Translations under genes and position numbers: made by a program | Notes under the pieces: model-generated | Seen by the model: the letters and a program-made list of their open reading frames with translations, nothing else | Database searches by the model: none | What the model was told of the DNA's origin: nothing | In this document: piece by piece, positions 51,794-60,010 of the stretch | Layout of the letters: the number at the start of each line of letters is the position of its first letter | Position numbering within the stretch: position 1 is the stretch's first letter | Assembly (NCBI RefSeq): GCF_003984645.1 | Contig: NZ_RWKI01000020.1 | Coordinates: forward strand, 24,774 to 88,773 | Reading direction: 5' to 3' | Origin: Variovorax sp. MHTC-1 | GTDB taxonomy: Bacteria; Pseudomonadota; Gammaproteobacteria; Burkholderiales; Burkholderiaceae_C | Length of the DNA stretch: 64,000 nt

Positions 51794-52882
51794 TCAATCG
51801 ACCGCGACGGGCACCCGCGGCGCGACGGCGCACATGAGTTCGTAGCCGATCGTGCCGGCCGCCTGCGCGACCTCGTCGATGGGCAGCAGCGCGCCGTTCG
51901 ACGCGCGGCCCCACAGGGTGACCTCGCTGCCGATCTCGGCATCGGGCACCGGCGTGAGGTCGACGGTGATCATGTCCATGCTCACCCGGCCCACCATGCG
52001 TGTGCGCACGCCGTTCACCAGCACCGGCGTGCCGGTGTCGCAGTGCCGCGGATAGCCGTCGGCATAGCCCACTGCGGCGACGCCGACGGTGAGCGGGCCG
52101 TCGGCGGTGAAGCGCGAGCCGTAGCCGATGGTGTCGCCGGCCTTCAAGGTCTGCACCGAGATCAGCCGCGTGGAAAGCGTCATCGACGGCTGCAGCTGCC
52201 AGTGCGCCGCATCGTGTTCGGGGAAGTCGGGCGCGCTGCCGTAGAGCATGATGCCGGGACGCACCCAGTCGGCGCGCGTGGCGGCCGCGTGCCGCAGCGT
52301 GGCGGCGCTGTTGGCGATCGAGCGCTCGCCCGGCAGGTCCTGCGTGGTGCGCTCGAAGACCTCCAGCTGGTGGTCGATGCCGCGGCGGCCGTCGGCGTCG
52401 CTGAAGTGCGTCATCAGCGAGATCTCGTCGACCTGCGGCAGCGCGTTCAGGCGCGTCCAGGCCGAACGGAAGCGCTCGGGCGTGAAGCCCAGGCGGTTCA
52501 TGCCCGAATTCATCTTCAGGAAGACGCGCTGCGGCGCCTGCGTCTTGTGGGCGGCCAGCATGTCGATCTGCGCGTCGCAGTGCACGGTGTGCCACAGATC
52601 GAGGCGCGAGCAGAGTTCGAGGTCGCGCGGCTCGAACACGCCTTCGAGCAGCAGCACCGGGCCGCGCCAGCCGAGCGCGCGCACGCGTTCGGCCTCGGCC
52701 AGATCGAGCAGCGCGAAGCCGTCGGCGCCGCGAAAGGCGTCGAACACGCGCTCGATGCCGTGCCCGTAGGCATTGGCCTTGACGACGGCCCAGACGCGCG
52801 CTTCGAGCGCCGAGCGGCGCGCGCGATCGAGGTTGTGGCGAAGCGCTGCGGTATGGATGGTGGCGAGGATGGGACGAGGCAC
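51794..52882 (-). CDS. alr: Alanine racemase
   Basis: A 362-residue PLP racemase. PLP-Lys in VVKANAYGHGIERVF, catalytic Tyr in GYGSRFTADGP region, and MNRLGF, GIMLYGSAP and GRVSMDMITVDLT are standard. Makes D-Ala for the wall. GTG 52882 (PRPILATIHTAALRHNL next) gives the family start; no nearby ATG is in frame. Divergent from lplT with a 169-base gap. Confidence 0.95.
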   Translation of the reverse strand: MPRPILATIHTAALRHNLDRARRSALEARVWAVVKANAYGHGIERVFDAFRGADGFALLDLAEAERVRALGWRGPVLLLEGVFEPRDLELCSRLDLWHTVHCDAQIDMLAAHKTQAPQRVFLKMNSGMNRLGFTPERFRSAWTRLNALPQVDEISLMTHFSDADGRRGIDHQLEVFERTTQDLPGERSIANSAATLRHAAATRADWVRPGIMLYGSAPDFPEHDAAHWQLQPSMTLSTRLISVQTLKAGDTIGYGSRFTADGPLTVGVAAVGYADGYPRHCDTGTPVLVNGVRTRMVGRVSMDMITVDLTPVPDAEIGSEVTLWGRASNGALLPIDEVAQAAGTIGYELMCAVAPRVPVAVD

Positions 52883-53051
52883 GATGAACCCGATGGCTGA
52901 GCTGAAAACATTCGCACGAACACGCCGTAAAAGCCCGCGTGTGGCGTCATTTTGACACTGCACCCCCATGCTATAACCGCGCATTCCGCCAGTACCGCGG
53001 CCTTTTTTCACTATCGCCAGCAGCCCCATTCTCTGGCCAGCCAGCCCATCG

Positions 53052-54356
53052 ATGAAGCGCGGTTTCTACACCATCATGTCGGCCCAGTTCTTTTCGTCGC
53101 TGGCCGACAACGCGCTTTTCGTTGCTGCGGTGGAACTCATGCGAAGCGATGGCGCGCCCGAGTGGCAGCGCGCCGCGCTGGTGCCGATCTTCACCATCTT
53201 CTATGTCGCGCTGGCGCCGCTGGTCGGCGCCTTCGCCGATGCCTTGCCCAAGGGCCGGGTCATGTTCATCAGCAACGCGATCAAGGTGGTGGGCTGCCTG
53301 ATGATGCTGTTCGGCACGCATCCGCTCTTGGCCTATGCGGTCGTCGGCCTGGGCGCCGCGGCCTATTCGCCGGCCAAGTACGGCATCCTGACCGAGCTGC
53401 TTCCGGCCTCCCAGCTGGTCAAGGCCAACGGCTGGATCGAAGGCCTGACCATCGCCTCAATCATCCTGGGCATCGTGCTCGGCGGGCAGCTGGTGGGGCA
53501 TGCGCTGTCGACCCAGCTGCTCGCGATCGACCTGCCCGTTGTCGACACCGGCATCGACACGGCGCCCGAGGCCGCGATCGCCGCGCTGATCTTCGTCTAC
53601 ATGCTGGCCGCGTGGTTCAACACCCGCATCCCCGACACCGGCGTCGAGATGCGGCCGCTGCGCGCGAATCCGCAGCACGGCTTCGTGCGCAACATGGCGG
53701 CGCTGCTGCCCGACTTCTGGCAGTGCAACTCGCGGCTCTGGCGCGACAAGCTCGGGCAGATCTCGCTGGCCACCACCACCCTCTTCTGGGGTGCGGGCGG
53801 CAACCTCAAGTACATCGTGCTGGCCTGGGCCTCGCTCGCGCTCGGCTACAACACCGCGCAGGCCTCCTCGCTGACCGGCGTGGTCGCGATCGGCACCGCG
53901 GTCGGCGCGATCGTCGCTTCGATGCGCATGCGGCTCGACATGGCAACCGGCGTGATCCCGCTGGGCATCGGCATGGGCGTGCTGGTGATCGGGATGAACT
54001 TCATCGGCAACATCTGGATCGCCGTGCCTTTCCTGATCCTGCTCGGCGGCCTCGGCGGCTTCCTCGTGGTGCCGATGAACGCGCTGCTGCAGCATCGCGG
54101 CCACAACCTGATGGGCGCCGGCCGATCGATTGCGGTGCAGAACTTCAACGAGCAGGCCTGCATCCTGATCCTCGGCGCCTTCTACAGCGCCTGCACCGGA
54201 CTCGGCCTCTCGGCCTACTCGGCCATCACCGCCTTCGGAATCGTAGTGGCGGGCTTCATGTGGATCATCAAGCGCTGGCACAGCAGCAACCTGCGCCAGT
54301 ATCCCGAAGAGGTCGAACACCTGCTGACCATCGCGCGCAGCGACAAGCATCACTGA
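53052..54356 (+). CDS. lplT: Lysophospholipid transporter LplT
   Basis: A 434-residue MFS protein with ~12 spans. The N-terminal MKRGFYTIMSAQFFSSLADNALF and AYSPAKYGILTELLPASQLVKANGWIEG are LplT hallmarks. It flips lysophospholipids inward for reacylation by Aas; no aas gene is adjacent. The next gene starts 14 bases downstream on the same strand, so they may be cotranscribed. Confidence 0.92.
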   Translation: MKRGFYTIMSAQFFSSLADNALFVAAVELMRSDGAPEWQRAALVPIFTIFYVALAPLVGAFADALPKGRVMFISNAIKVVGCLMMLFGTHPLLAYAVVGLGAAAYSPAKYGILTELLPASQLVKANGWIEGLTIASIILGIVLGGQLVGHALSTQLLAIDLPVVDTGIDTAPEAAIAALIFVYMLAAWFNTRIPDTGVEMRPLRANPQHGFVRNMAALLPDFWQCNSRLWRDKLGQISLATTTLFWGAGGNLKYIVLAWASLALGYNTAQASSLTGVVAIGTAVGAIVASMRMRLDMATGVIPLGIGMGVLVIGMNFIGNIWIAVPFLILLGGLGGFLVVPMNALLQHRGHNLMGAGRSIAVQNFNEQACILILGAFYSACTGLGLSAYSAITAFGIVVAGFMWIIKRWHSSNLRQYPEEVEHLLTIARSDKHH

Positions 54357-54369
54357 TGGCTCGATTGCT

Positions 54370-55278
54370 TTGCCCGCACTTGCGCTGATCTTCAACGCCT
54401 TCGTCTGGGGCGTCTCGTGGTTTCCCTTCCGGCAGATCGAGGCCCACGGCCTGCATCCGGTGTGGGCCACGGCCCTGATCTATGCGCTGATCTTCGTGGC
54501 GATGGGGTGGCTGCGCCGGCATGCGTGGCAGGCTTTCTCCGTGCATCCGGCGTTGGTGCTGCTCGGGCTGGCAGCCGGCCTCACCAACCTGTGCTTCAAC
54601 TGGGCGGTGACAACGGGCGACGTGGTGCGCGTGGTGCTGCTCTTCTACCTGATGCCGCTGTGGAGCGTACTCTTGGCCTGGATCTTTCTCGGCGAGCGCC
54701 CGACGCCGGCGGTGCTCGCGCGCGTGGCGCTGGCGCTGGTGGGCGTGGCGGTCGTGCTCAAGACACCCGAGGTCGACTGGCCGGTGCCCGCAAGCCTCGC
54801 GGACTGGCTCGGCGTCGCGGCAGGCTTCAGCTTCTCGGTGACCAACATCCTGCTGCGCCGGCTGCGCGCCGCGCCCGCCGAATCGCGTGCGCTCGCCGTG
54901 TTCGGCGGCTGTGCGCTGGTGGCGGGCGCAACCGCGCTGGCGGGCACCGCGCTCGGCGCCATGGCAGCGCCGCCGCCGCTCGCGGCCGCGCCCGGCTGGC
55001 TGGGCTGGGCCGCCTTGCTGGGCGTGGGCTTCGTCTTCGCCAACTTCTGCCTGCAGTACGGCGCAGCGCGGCTCGCGGCCAGCGCCACCTCGGTCATCAT
55101 GCTGTCGGAAGTGCTGTTCGCGAGCGTCTCGTCGGTGGCGCTCGGCGCCGGCAGCATGGACACGCGCATCTGGACCGGCGGCGCGCTGATCGTGCTGGCG
55201 GCCTTGTGGTCCTCGTTTGCGCGAACGCCCAACGGCGAGGATGATCGTCGCTCCCCCCTCCTGAAGGACATGCCATGA
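54370..55278 (+). CDS. DMT superfamily (EamA) transporter
   Basis: A 302-residue protein with ten hydrophobic helices in two EamA halves: ALALIFNAFVWGVSWFPFRQIE, LGLAAGLTNLCFNWAV..., LLFYLMPLWSVLLAWIFLGERPTP, and the second-half FVFANFCLQYGAARLAASATSVIMLSEVLFAS. Probably exports or imports a metabolite; substrate unknown. The start is TTG 54370; no ATG/GTG is in frame nearby. Its stop overlaps the glutathione peroxidase start by 4 bases. Confidence 0.85.
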   Translation: MPALALIFNAFVWGVSWFPFRQIEAHGLHPVWATALIYALIFVAMGWLRRHAWQAFSVHPALVLLGLAAGLTNLCFNWAVTTGDVVRVVLLFYLMPLWSVLLAWIFLGERPTPAVLARVALALVGVAVVLKTPEVDWPVPASLADWLGVAAGFSFSVTNILLRRLRAAPAESRALAVFGGCALVAGATALAGTALGAMAAPPPLAAAPGWLGWAALLGVGFVFANFCLQYGAARLAASATSVIMLSEVLFASVSSVALGAGSMDTRIWTGGALIVLAALWSSFARTPNGEDDRRSPLLKDMP

Positions 55279-55760
55279 CCAGCGTCTACGACTTCGAAGC
55301 CCGGCAGATCGACGGCAAGGCCGTGCCGCTTTCCAAGTACAAGGGCAAGGTGCTGCTGATCGTCAACACGGCCAGCAAGTGCGGCTTCACCCCGCAGTTC
55401 GAGGGGCTCGAAGCGCTGCACGAGAAGTACGCCGGCAAGGGCCTCGCGGTGCTCGGCTTTCCCTCCAACCAGTTCGGCAACCAGGACCCCGGCACCAACG
55501 AGGAGATCGGCGCCTTCTGCGTCCAGAACTACGGTGTGAGCTTTCCGATGATGGAGAAAATCGAGGTCAACGGCTCCGGCGCGGCGCCGCTCTACCAGTG
55601 GCTCACCAAGGAAGCGCCGGGCCTCCTGGGCAGCACCGCGATCAAGTGGAACTTCACCAAGTTCCTGGTCGGCAAGGACGGGCGGGTAATCAAGCGCTAT
55701 GCGCCGCTCGACACGCCGGCCTCGATAACGCGCGACATCGAGGCGGCGCTGGCGAGCTGA
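55275..55760 (+). CDS. Glutathione peroxidase (Cys type)
   Basis: A 161-residue GPx. Peroxidatic C36 in NTASKCGFTPQ, the Gln of the tetrad in FPSNQFGNQ, and Trp in IKWNFTKFLVGKDG are intact. Reduces peroxides, in bacteria usually with thioredoxin. Normal length. ATGA overlap with the DMT gene indicates coupling; convergent with a small exported-protein gene, with one base between the two stops. Confidence 0.92.
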   Translation: MTSVYDFEARQIDGKAVPLSKYKGKVLLIVNTASKCGFTPQFEGLEALHEKYAGKGLAVLGFPSNQFGNQDPGTNEEIGAFCVQNYGVSFPMMEKIEVNGSGAAPLYQWLTKEAPGLLGSTAIKWNFTKFLVGKDGRVIKRYAPLDTPASITRDIEAALAS

Positions 55761-55761
55761 G

Positions 55762-56178
55762 TCAGAACCGGAAGTCCGCGGTCTTCGGACCGCTGCCGAC
55801 CGTCACGTTCTGGTTCTTCGTCACGCCTTCGGTCGCTGCCTCGATGGTGTAGCGGCCGGCGGGCAAGTCGATCAGGCATACCGGCCCCGACGCGCGCATG
55901 GCGAGCGCCGTGGCGCCATTGGCATCCTTGATCGTCACCGCGACCTCGGCCAGGTAGGCACCGTCGGCGCGCGCGAACAGCAGCGATAGCGGATGGTCCT
56001 TCATCGCGGCGCGCATCGCGGTGGATTCGTCCGAGCCGATGCCGCCGCACACGTACTGCACAGTGCCCTGGCTTTTCATGGCGGGCATGGGCGTGGACTG
56101 GGCTTGTGCGATCCACGGCGCTGCGGCGCATGCGCAAAGAAGACTGCCGCGGACAAAGGATCGAAGGGTGGTCTGCAT
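55762..56178 (-). CDS. Exported protein with a carboxypeptidase-regulatory-like fold
   Basis: A 138-residue protein starting at ATG 56178. A signal peptide (LLCACAAAPWIAQAQ) precedes a small beta domain: VQYVCGGIGSDESTAMRAAMKDHPLSLLFA, then AEVAVTIKDANGATAL and the peptide turn LPAGRYTIEAATEGVTKNQNVTVG, typical of carboxypeptidase-regulatory-like or transthyretin-like folds. No enzymatic motif. Function unknown; likely periplasmic. Confidence 0.75.
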   Translation of the reverse strand: MQTTLRSFVRGSLLCACAAAPWIAQAQSTPMPAMKSQGTVQYVCGGIGSDESTAMRAAMKDHPLSLLFARADGAYLAEVAVTIKDANGATALAMRASGPVCLIDLPAGRYTIEAATEGVTKNQNVTVGSGPKTADFRF

Positions 56179-56263
56179 CGACGGCTCCCGGAATGAACAG
56201 TCCGGCATGTTCGCGCCGCCGCCCGCGTTGCCGGGTCGGACCGCGCCCCTTTCCCGTGTGCGC

Positions 56264-57493
56264 TCAGGCCGTGCCCAGTGCCTCGTCGAGCAGTTCCACC
56301 CAGTGCCGCACCGGCGTCTCGGTGCCGCTTTGCAGGTGCGTGATGCAGCCGATGTTGGCCGAGACGATGGTCGCGGGCTTCAACTGATTCAGGTGGCCGA
56401 GCTTGCGGTCGCGCAGCGGATAGGCCAGTTCGGGCTGCAGCACCGAGTAGGTGCCGGCCGAACCGCAGCACAGGTGCGATTCGTTCATCGCGATCTGCAC
56501 GTCGAAGCCGAGCGCGCGCAAGTTCGCTTCCACGCCCCCGCGCAGTTTCTGGCCGTGCTGCAGCGTGCAGGGCGGGTGATAGGCGACCACGCCGGGCGGC
56601 GCGTTGACGCGGCCCTCGAGCAGCGGCACGAGCTCGGGCAGCAACTCGCTCAGATCCTTGGTGAGCGCGCTGATGCGTTCGGCCTTCGCCGCATAGGCCG
56701 GATCCTCGCGCAGGATGTGGCCGTATTCGCGCACGGTAACGCCGCAGCCCGATGCGTTCATCACGATCGCCTCGACCGCACCGCCCTCGACATACGGCCA
56801 CCAGGCATCGATGTTGGCGCGCATTTGCGCCTTGCCGCCCTGCTGGTCGTTCAGATGGAACTTGACGGCACCGCAGCAGCCCGCGCCGGGCGCAACGACG
56901 GCCTCGATGCCGGCGGCGTCGAGCACGCGCGCGGTGGCGCGGTTGATGTTGGGCGCCATCGAGGGCTGAACGCAGCCGGCCAGCATCAGCATCTTGCGCG
57001 CATGCGTGCGCGTGGGCCACTCGCCGGCGGGCTCCGGCGCCGGCACCTTGGCCTTGAGCTTAGCCGGCAGCAGGCCGCGCACCGACTGGCCCAGCTTCAT
57101 CGCGGGGCCGAAGAGCGGAGAAGGCAGCGCTTCCTTCAAGGTCCAGCGCAGCGCGCTTTCCACGGCCGGGCGCGGCACCTTCTCGTCGACGATCCTGCGG
57201 CCGATGTCGACCAGGTGACCGTACTGCACGCCGGAGGGGCAGGTGCTTTCGCAGTTGCGGCAGGTGAGGCAGCGATCGAGATGCAGCTGCGTGCTGCGCG
57301 TCGGCGCCTTGCCTTCGAGCACCTGCTTGATCAGGTAGATGCGCCCGCGCGGGCCGTCGAGCTCGTCGCCGAGCAGCTGGTAGGTCGGGCAGGTGGCGGT
57401 GCAGAAGCCGCAGTGCACGCACTTGCGCAGGATCGCCTCGGCCTCGCGGCCGTCGGTGGTGCCCTGGAATTCGGGAGCGAGTTCGGTTTGCAT
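56264..57493 (-). CDS. glcF: Glycolate oxidase iron-sulfur subunit
   Basis: A 409-residue protein with two 4Fe-4S motifs, CVHCGFCTATCP and CLTCRNCESTCP, and two cysteine-rich CCG domains: LMLAGCVQPSM...GAGCCGAVKFH and AYHPPCTLQHGQ...SHLCCGSAGTYS. It transfers electrons from glycolate oxidation to the quinone pool with GlcD and GlcE. Starts MQTELAPEF at ATG 57493, 8 bases after glcE. No glcD gene is within the window. Confidence 0.93.
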   Translation of the reverse strand: MQTELAPEFQGTTDGREAEAILRKCVHCGFCTATCPTYQLLGDELDGPRGRIYLIKQVLEGKAPTRSTQLHLDRCLTCRNCESTCPSGVQYGHLVDIGRRIVDEKVPRPAVESALRWTLKEALPSPLFGPAMKLGQSVRGLLPAKLKAKVPAPEPAGEWPTRTHARKMLMLAGCVQPSMAPNINRATARVLDAAGIEAVVAPGAGCCGAVKFHLNDQQGGKAQMRANIDAWWPYVEGGAVEAIVMNASGCGVTVREYGHILREDPAYAAKAERISALTKDLSELLPELVPLLEGRVNAPPGVVAYHPPCTLQHGQKLRGGVEANLRALGFDVQIAMNESHLCCGSAGTYSVLQPELAYPLRDRKLGHLNQLKPATIVSANIGCITHLQSGTETPVRHWVELLDEALGTA

Positions 57494-57501
57494 GGCCTCG
57501 G

Positions 57502-58659
57502 TCAGTTCGGGTAGAGCCGTGCGCGATCGAAGACGGCATGAGGATCGAACTCGTGCATCAGCGCACGGTGGATGCGCGCGAGCGGCGGGCTCAGCGCGTC
57601 GAAGCGGCCGAGCACGCGGTGGCGACGCTCGGCCGAGGGCAGGAAGAGCGTCGCATGCCCGCCGACTGCGCGGGCTGCGGCGCGCAGTTTCGGGCCCTCG
57701 TCGGGCGACGCGAGATACCAGCGCTGCGCACCATGCCATTCGATCAGGGGCGAGCCCTCGAGCGCCGGCATCGATGCGGTCTGCGGCACCGACAAGCGCC
57801 ACAGATCGCGCGCGGCGCGCTCGCCGAACCATGGCAAGCGTTGATCGCGCGCGGCCTGCCAGTCGGCCTGGGCCTGCGCCGGGTCTTGCCGTTCTCCGCC
57901 GAGGTGGGCGCAGGCGGCCGCGACCGCCGCCACCGCGCCGCGCAGTCGCAGCCAGAGACGTCCCGCACCGCCCTCTTCCAACCAGCGGCTCGCACTGAGC
58001 GGCAGCGGCTGGCCTCCCCAGCCGTTGAGCAGGCGCAGCGCATCGGCCTGGTTGCATTCGAATGCGAGCGTGGCCTCGGCTGGCGGAACGGGCAGCACCT
58101 TGAGGCTGAGCTCGGCGATGACGCCCAGCGTCCCCAGCGAACCGGCCAGCACGCGCGAGACGTCGTAGCCGGCGACGTTCTTCATGACCTGGCCGCCGAA
58201 GCTGAGCACTTCGCCGCGGCCGTTGATCAAGGTGGCGCCGAGCACATAGTCGCGCACGGCGCCGACGCTGGCCCGCGCCGGGCCGCTCAAGCCCGCCGCG
58301 ACCATGCCGCCTACGGTCGCTGTGCTCCCTGCGGCGGTGCCGCTGTCCATGACGCGCTCGCCCAAGGGCTCGGCGCGGGTACCGCCTTCCCCGAAGTGCG
58401 GCGGCTCGAAGGGCAGGCATTGGCCCTGCTGCGCAAGCAGCGCTTCGAGTTCGGCCAACGGCGTGCCGGCACGCACGGTGACGACCAGCTCGCTCGGCTC
58501 GTAGCTCGTGATGCCCGCGAGCGCGGCGGTGGCAAGCGGCTCGCCCTGCGGCGGCTCGCCATAGAAGTCCTTGGTGCCGCCGCCGCGGATGTGCAAAAGC
58601 GTGCCGGCGGCGGCTGCGGCGCGGATGCGCTCGGCGATCTGGCGAAAGGCTGGATCCAT
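57502..58659 (-). CDS. glcE: Glycolate oxidase FAD-binding subunit GlcE
   Basis: A 385-residue protein with a PCMH-type FAD domain: LLHIRGGGTKDFYG, SYEPSELVVTVRAGTPLAELEALL, the GTAAGSTATVGGMVAAGLSGPAR loop, and GGQVMKNVAGYDVSRVLAGSLGTLG. Pairs with GlcF (8 bases downstream). The repeat element copy 3 lies 60 bases upstream of its start, where the promoter or the glcD gene would be expected. Confidence 0.93.
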   Translation of the reverse strand: MDPAFRQIAERIRAAAAAGTLLHIRGGGTKDFYGEPPQGEPLATAALAGITSYEPSELVVTVRAGTPLAELEALLAQQGQCLPFEPPHFGEGGTRAEPLGERVMDSGTAAGSTATVGGMVAAGLSGPARASVGAVRDYVLGATLINGRGEVLSFGGQVMKNVAGYDVSRVLAGSLGTLGVIAELSLKVLPVPPAEATLAFECNQADALRLLNGWGGQPLPLSASRWLEEGGAGRLWLRLRGAVAAVAAACAHLGGERQDPAQAQADWQAARDQRLPWFGERAARDLWRLSVPQTASMPALEGSPLIEWHGAQRWYLASPDEGPKLRAAARAVGGHATLFLPSAERRHRVLGRFDALSPPLARIHRALMHEFDPHAVFDRARLYPN

Positions 58660-58719
58660 CGGGCGATCGTACCGCCCGCGGTCCAGGCGTGTACACGAAG
58701 TGACGGAACGTGGGGGCTA

Positions 58720-58985
58720 GGGCCTGTTAACGCTATTTGCGGGGTCGCGAAGGCCTGCCAGGGCGGGCCAATCAAGGCGCGCGACGCCGTGCGTGCGTCG
58801 GCACGCACAAGGAGCGCAACGCAGAGTGGCGCGCCCTGGCAGGCCTTCCCTGCGGGTTGCCCAGCCAAGGGGCCGTCTGCGGCGTTGCCCGCGCTTGCAA
58901 GGCGCAAGCCTTGCTGCGCGCGGGCGCCTTGCATCCAGCCCCTTGGCTGGGCAACGCGATCCCCGCAAATAGCGTTAACAGGCCC
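58720..58985 (+). repeat. 266-bp palindromic repeat element, copy 3
   Basis: Same orientation as copy 1 and exactly 266 bases. Terminal repeats 58720-58744 and 58961-58985 are perfectly complementary here (25 of 25). TA flanks at 58718-58719 and 58986-58987. It lies between glcE and the SMP-30 gene, ending 4 bases from the SMP-30 stop codon. Four differences from copy 1, located in loops or compensating positions of the arms and at the one mismatched terminal base. Confidence 0.92.
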
Positions 58986-58989
58986 TAGA

Positions 58990-59910
58990 TCAATCGGTGA
59001 AGAAATGGACGGGCAGTCCTGACACTTCCACCCGTATCGAGAGCACCTGTCCCGAGGCGGGGCGCTGCTCGATCTCGGCCGCGGGCCGGCCTTTGCGGGC
59101 ACTGGTGACGAACAGCGTGCGCAGATCATCACCGCCGAAGCAAGGCATGGTGGGGCACTGCACGGGCGTGGGAAGCGCATCCACCTGCTCGCCCGAAGGC
59201 GCGAAGCGCAGCAGTTGGCCGCCCTCGAACATCGCCACCCAGTAGTGGCCCTCGGCGTCCATGGTGGCGCCGTCGGGCCGGCCTTCGTAGCGCAGCGGCG
59301 ATTCGGGCGTCCAGCCGCCGGGCTTGGCGTCGAACTGCCGGAACACGCGTGGGCGCGAGAGCGCATTGGCCTCGGCCGCCCAGTCCCAGGCGCGCACGCG
59401 GTGCGCCGCGGTGTCGGCCCAGTAGAGCGTCCTGGCATCGAGCGAGAAGGCGAGGCCGTTGCCGGTGGTGGCCTCGTTCGCCATCTGCATGAGCCGCGGC
59501 GCATCGCCGCCTTGCGCATCGAGGCAGTAGAGCGCGGCGTTCGGCCGGTCCTTGGCCTCGTTCAGCGTGCCGGCCCAGAAGCGGCCCCATGCATCGCACT
59601 TGCCGTCGTTGAAGCGCATGGTGCGCGCGTCGTGGTCGACCTTCGCGATGACCGAGAGCGGGCCTCCCCACTCGCGCGCGCGGTAGATGCCGTCGCGCAG
59701 CGCGATCACCAGGCCGCCGCTCATGGCCGGCGCCATGCAGCCGGGCTCGGTCGGCAGATGCCATCGCTCGACGGTATGGCTGCCGATCTCGCCACGCGTT
59801 CGCAACACGGCGCGCCCCGGGATGTCGAGCCAGTAGAGCGATCGTTCATGCGGATGCCAGAACGGCGATTCACCGAGCTGGCAGAGGCTGTCGTCTAGCG
59901 TGGTCCACAT
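58990..59910 (-). CDS. SMP-30/gluconolactonase/LRE family protein
   Basis: A 306-residue six-bladed beta-propeller: LCQLGESPFWHPHERSLYWLDI carries the metal-binding Glu, RMRFNDGKCDAWGRFWAGTL the Asn/Asp ligand, and GNGLAFSLDARTLYWADT the next ligands. Hydrolyses sugar lactones such as gluconolactone or related. On the same strand as amtB upstream (100-base gap with a terminator between) and glcE downstream, but the terminator and repeat isolate it. Confidence 0.9.
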   Translation of the reverse strand: MWTTLDDSLCQLGESPFWHPHERSLYWLDIPGRAVLRTRGEIGSHTVERWHLPTEPGCMAPAMSGGLVIALRDGIYRAREWGGPLSVIAKVDHDARTMRFNDGKCDAWGRFWAGTLNEAKDRPNAALYCLDAQGGDAPRLMQMANEATTGNGLAFSLDARTLYWADTAAHRVRAWDWAAEANALSRPRVFRQFDAKPGGWTPESPLRYEGRPDGATMDAEGHYWVAMFEGGQLLRFAPSGEQVDALPTPVQCPTMPCFGGDDLRTLFVTSARKGRPAAEIEQRPASGQVLSIRVEVSGLPVHFFTD

Positions 59911-59926
59911 GGCGCCAGCTTAGGCC

Positions 59927-59963
59927 AAAAAAAGACCCGCTCGCGCCGAAGCGCTCGCGGGTC
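59927..59963 (-). terminator. Rho-independent terminator after amtB
   Basis: On the minus strand GACCCGC pairs with GCGGGTC, with an inner GCGC-TTCG-GCGC stem, and is followed by seven T. It lies 48 bases after the amtB stop and should end the torF-glnK-amtB transcript. Confidence 0.85.
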
Positions 59964-60010
59964 GAACATCCAAAGGAGACTTTTGCTTGCTTGAGCTGAT
60001 CCGTTTCGTT

